Source: Myxococcales bacterium 68-20
GTDB lineage: Bacteria; Myxococcota_A; Polyangia; Polyangiales; Polyangiaceae
Direction: 5' to 3'
Assembly (NCBI GenBank): GCA_001899635.1
Contig: MKVQ01000044.1
Location: 186,001 to 250,000 of the forward strand
DNA: 64,000 nt
The first letter of the stretch is position 1. Each line of letters begins with the position of its first letter. The notes under the pieces were generated by a model. That model had not been told where the DNA came from. It saw only the letters and a program-made list of their open reading frames with translations, and did not search any database. The translations under genes were made by a program, and so were the position numbers. This document shows positions 61,211 through 64,000 of this stretch, one piece after another.

Positions 61211-61351
61211 TCAGGCACTGGGCTCCCAGGTCTCGTATTCGATCACGTCGAGCTCTTCGAAGCCCTTCCTTACGCGCGGCGTCAGCAGGCCGAGCCGCTT
61301 CACGTTCGGGACGATCTTGCTGAAGAGGAGGCGGCGGAACATCTGCAGCAT
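61211..61351 (-). pseudogene. Short ORF or remnant with conserved-looking C terminus
   Basis: Forty-six residues from an ATG at 61351 (MLQMFRRLLFSKIVPNVKRL, then GLLTPRVRKGFEELDVIEYE). The order of hydrophobic and basic residues looks like the C-terminal tail of ferritin-like/diiron oxygenase proteins (VPNVKRLGLLTPRVR). The same frame stays open upstream into the end of the next gene and reads HLLAQEVWATVGLPQAECKA, so it may be the end of a truncated gene. It could also be a real small protein. Confidence 0.35.
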
Positions 61352-61446
61352 CGTCGACGACGCAGCGGCGGCTTTACACTCCGCCTGTGGGAGCCCAACC
61401 GTGGCCCAGACCTCCTGCGCCAGGAGATGGCGGTGTCGGTCGCGCG

Positions 61447-63471
61447 TCAGCGACGGAGCTGCTCTTCTCCGAGCTCGCTGAGGATGTCTTCCACGCTCTT
61501 CGCGCCGGCCTTCGTGTCCGCCTTCTTCGCCGGCGGCGCGGAGCTCGTCGTGCGCGCGGCCGCCTGGGGCGCGGCGGGAGCGACGCTCGGCGCATGCGGC
61601 TTCGGGGCGGCCGCGATCGGAGCGGGGTTCACGGCGGGGACGACCTGCGCTGCAACGACCGGCGCCGGCGTGGCGACAGTCTCGGATCCTGCACCGACCT
61701 GCACCGGAGGGGCCGCGACAGCGGCGGGGGACGAAGGCACGAGCATCACGGCGGTGGGGGCGAGCGCCGGAGGTGCATCCTCGGGAGCGGTGATTGTGAT
61801 CGTCGTCGGCCGGGTGACCGGCGGCAGGGCCGGCTCGGTCGGAACCGCCACGGGGGAGGGGACGTCGAGCTGCGCAGCGCTCGTCTTGCTCCGCACTCCA
61901 TCCGAATCGTCGGAGTGCACGAAGAGCACGCCGGCCACCATCACGCCGATGGCCAGCAACGCGATCATCGCGGCGGCGACGGAGGACGCCGTGACCTTCG
62001 AGGGCGCCGGCTGCGCGAGCGGTGCGCCACGCCGCGAGGTGCTCGGGCCCATCGTGACGATCCACGGGCTCTCCGCCGACGAGTCGTGGGGATGCATCGA
62101 CGGCATCGATCGACGCATCGAAGGCATCGGCGCAGCGACGTCGTGGGGATGCATCGAGTGCATCGACCGACGCATCGAGTGCATCGGCGCGCCGACGTCG
62201 TGAGGATGCATCGATCGACGCATCGAGGGGATCGGCGTGACGACTGCAAGCGGATGCACCGACTGCATGGCGGCAGCGACGTCGTGCGGATGCATCGACG
62301 GCATCGAGCGTCGTGCCGACTGGACGGAGCCAGAGACGTCGTGGGGATGAACCGACGGCATCGAGCGTCGCGCCGGCTGAACCGAGCCAGAGACGTCGTG
62401 GGGATGAACCGGCGGCATCGAGCGTCGTGCCGGCTGGACGGAGCCAGAGACGTCGTGGGGATGAACCGACGGCATCGAGCGTCGCGCCGGCTGAACCGAG
62501 CCAGAGACGTCGTGGGGATGCATCGGCTGCATCGCGGCGACGTTCTCGGGGGCGATCGAGTGCATCGATCGACGCATCGGCTGCATCGCGGCGACGTCGT
62601 CGGGATGAATTGAGTGCATCGGCCGACGCATCGGCGCCGGCGGGACGCTCGCCGGCTCCGGCGCGGTGTCGGGCATCGACATCCGCGAGCGATGCGTGCC
62701 GATTGCGCTCGGGAGCACGAGCGGCTGCACCGGGGTCTCGTCCGTGGCGAGCCGGGACGGCATCGGCTGACGAAAACATGCCGCCGGCTGTCGCGGGTAG
62801 CTCGCGGGCGCCGCCTCGGGCGCGAGGACGTCCGCATCCCCCGCCGGCGGAGGCATGTCGTCGAACAGGTAGCGAGAGAGCGCCTCGTAGTCGGGACCGC
62901 TCTTGAAGCTGCCCGAAGGGATCGGGGGCGCGAAGTCGAACGGCTCGGCTGCGTCGACCTCCGCGACCTCCTCGATCTCCGAGGTGGCGTACGCCAGGCG
63001 CTCTTCCGACGTCGCAAGCTCGTCGTGTGCGACGTACGAAGGACGAACCGCGAACGTCGTGACGCTGTCGGGGCCATCGGCGCGCTGCTCGTCGGACGAG
63101 CGGTCGACGAACGCGGTGACCTCGTCTTCGACCACCTCGTCTGCGAATGCCTCGTCCGAGCCCTGCGCGCGATCGTACATGGGCATCTGCGGGAGCTCGG
63201 TGAGCGCGACATACGACTCGCGGGCCGAGCGCGTCGGGTTCTCACTCGAGTCGCGTGCGAACGGCTCGAGCTCCCGTGAAGCGACATGCGAGGCGCGAGG
63301 CGCGCGGGTCTCTGCGTCCGGGTCTGAAGAGAACACAGCGAGCCCGGCGAGGTCCGAAGGCGAGACGTACGACGGGCGTGCGGCGCGGGTCGGCTCGCTC
63401 TCGTGGACCTCCTCCGGATCCCAATCGGAGGAGCGAGGCGAATGGCGGTGCTGGGCTTCCCGGCGGCTCAT
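61447..63471 (-). CDS. Tandem-repeat membrane protein
   Basis: A 674-residue protein with one membrane segment (about 505-530, SSVAAAMIALLAIGVMVAGV). The N-terminal half repeats a short motif, (A/V)R-x-S-(Y/H)-V-x-x-x-(E/D)L, four times (for example RPSYVSPSDL, RESYVALTEL, RPSYVAHDEL). The middle has about ten copies of an HPHDV-type unit (SMPSVHPHDVSGSVQPARR and variants), of which the central four are near-identical 57-base DNA repeats (62281-62508). The region after the membrane segment is Pro/Ala/Val-rich and ends EDILSELGEEQLRR. No known domain. Possibly a scaffold whose repeats bind partner proteins; this is an inference. Confidence 0.75.
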   Translation of the reverse strand: MSRREAQHRHSPRSSDWDPEEVHESEPTRAARPSYVSPSDLAGLAVFSSDPDAETRAPRASHVASRELEPFARDSSENPTRSARESYVALTELPQMPMYDRAQGSDEAFADEVVEDEVTAFVDRSSDEQRADGPDSVTTFAVRPSYVAHDELATSEERLAYATSEIEEVAEVDAAEPFDFAPPIPSGSFKSGPDYEALSRYLFDDMPPPAGDADVLAPEAAPASYPRQPAACFRQPMPSRLATDETPVQPLVLPSAIGTHRSRMSMPDTAPEPASVPPAPMRRPMHSIHPDDVAAMQPMRRSMHSIAPENVAAMQPMHPHDVSGSVQPARRSMPSVHPHDVSGSVQPARRSMPPVHPHDVSGSVQPARRSMPSVHPHDVSGSVQSARRSMPSMHPHDVAAAMQSVHPLAVVTPIPSMRRSMHPHDVGAPMHSMRRSMHSMHPHDVAAPMPSMRRSMPSMHPHDSSAESPWIVTMGPSTSRRGAPLAQPAPSKVTASSVAAAMIALLAIGVMVAGVLFVHSDDSDGVRSKTSAAQLDVPSPVAVPTEPALPPVTRPTTITITAPEDAPPALAPTAVMLVPSSPAAVAAPPVQVGAGSETVATPAPVVAAQVVPAVNPAPIAAAPKPHAPSVAPAAPQAAARTTSSAPPAKKADTKAGAKSVEDILSELGEEQLRR
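62281..62508 (+). repeat. Four 57-bp coding tandem repeats
   Basis: Four consecutive 57-base units inside the tandem-repeat protein gene. Units 1 and 3, and 2 and 4, are more alike than neighbours, so a 114-base dimer has probably been duplicated. The flanking copies are degenerate and of similar length. Read as protein the unit is HPHDVSGSVQPARRSMPSV. Confidence 0.85.
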
Positions 63472-63639
63472 GGTTCTACTCGGGACGCAAAATTGCACTC
63501 AGAGTGCCAAGGGGATGGGCCTCGAAAGCGTGGGCTTTTTCGGGGGCTCGGGGGCGAGGCTGGATCGCCATTTCCCCGCCCTTCTTCACCACCCGGGCAG
63601 GTCTTCACCACCCGGGGGAGCGGGCAAACGAGCGCGGGA

Positions 63640-64000
63640 TCAGCGACGCGTCACGCGGAGGTTTCGTGCGGCGCTGACGCCGACGCCCTGAGCGCCGCGC
63701 AGGCCGAGCGAGACGCGCACGTTCGGCTCGAGCTCGACGGGACACGCGCGATCGGGAGCTCCGTCGACGCTCACCGTCACGCGCCGGCCGCGGCGCTTGA
63801 TGTCGAGGCTCTGCTTCGCCGCCTGCCCGAACGCGCATGCGACGCCGCCGACCTCGAGCTCCGCGCCGCGCTCTGGACGGAGGACGATCGAGGGCGCTGC
63901 CGCGGTGATGTCGACCGCGAGCTCGAAGTCCGCGAACGTGACGTCGGTGAGGAACGCGCTCGCGCCCGTGCCGAGCACGAGCCCGCGCGGAGGATCGAAG
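63640..64000 (-). CDS. Partial conserved protein, cut by the window end
   Basis: The C-terminal 119 residues of a protein that starts beyond 64000. The visible text (FELAVDITAAAPSIVLRPER, VACAFGQAAKQSLDIKRRG, VTVSVDGAPDRACPVELE, NVRVSLGLRGAQGVGVSAAR) is strand-rich and resembles a concanavalin-like or beta-sandwich domain, but I do not recognise a family. It is upstream of the tandem-repeat gene on the same strand, with a 168-base gap. Confidence 0.6.
   Translation of the reverse strand, partial: FDPPRGLVLGTGASAFLTDVTFADFELAVDITAAAPSIVLRPERGAELEVGGVACAFGQAAKQSLDIKRRGRRVTVSVDGAPDRACPVELEPNVRVSLGLRGAQGVGVSAARNLRVTRR

Noticed and set aside
62281-62508. Regular repeats considered as a CRISPR array
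   Set aside because: The repeats are directly tandem with no spacers, keep the reading frame and encode protein; no cas genes are near.
61211-62779. A 522-codon minus-strand frame across the tandem repeats
   Set aside because: It is a second-frame reading of the repeat gene; only its last 46-70 residues look protein-like and are listed separately.

Overview
The window is very GC-rich and gene-dense. It looks like the chromosome of a large-genome myxobacterium (Myxococcota, probably Polyangiales). The evidence is the many secreted lipoproteins with Asp/Ala/Gly-rich linkers after the lipobox, a Hanks-type Ser/Thr kinase, ECF sigma factors, and many conserved genes of no known function next to ordinary housekeeping genes. 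No rRNA, tRNA, CRISPR array, insertion sequence or prophage was recognised.

Layout. 1-4.5 kb: UDP-sugar pyrophosphorylase-type protein, a DUF2505 protein and a barrel-SppA fusion. 4.5-15.3 kb: cluster A, a set of lipoprotein genes on the minus strand diverging from a secreted/barrel-like protein, an ECF sigma factor and a membrane TPR-like protein. 15.4-28 kb: mixed genes, including a Fur-box operon with a NifU-like protein, a phosphodiesterase, a kinase with a C-terminal repeat domain, thioredoxin, a TrpRS with a probable Fe-S site, an orphan DNA methyltransferase and a chemoreceptor. 28-31.6 kb: a lipoprotein, DUF423 and TatD. 31.8-41.1 kb: cluster B, a second copy of the cluster A gene set, all on one strand. 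41.3-51.5 kb: a LysR-Rnk fusion, a ribosome hibernation factor, a guanidine-III riboswitch with its SMR exporter, GlmS, a protease, a TPR protein, an isopropylmalate dehydrogenase-family enzyme, a HAD hydrolase and alanine dehydrogenase. 51.8-64 kb: a hydrolase, DUF3224, regulators (LuxR, AraC, TetR), a cytochrome c/copper monooxygenase-like protein, PyrD, an NmrA-type protein, a tandem-repeat membrane protein and a gene cut by the window end.

The main discovery is the pair of paralogous clusters. Both encode, in the same functional order, [secreted barrel-like protein] - [ECF sigma factor] - [single-pass membrane protein with TPR-like C terminus] - [Cys-rich six-repeat lipoprotein] - [propeller lipoprotein 1] - [propeller lipoprotein 2] - [RCC1-repeat lipoprotein] - [IgGFc-binding-domain lipoprotein]. 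Nearly all junctions are 4-base ATGA or GTGA stop/start overlaps. All ten structural proteins carry a lipobox with no Asp after the Cys, so they probably sit on the outer membrane. I infer a sigma-controlled cell-surface lipoprotein assembly, possibly for adhesion or contact recognition. Cluster A has been split into two divergent arms and has an extra lipoprotein gene at its end.

Regulatory features seen directly include a guanidine-III riboswitch, a 15/19 Fur box, three copies of one dispersed palindrome, and several strong hairpins.
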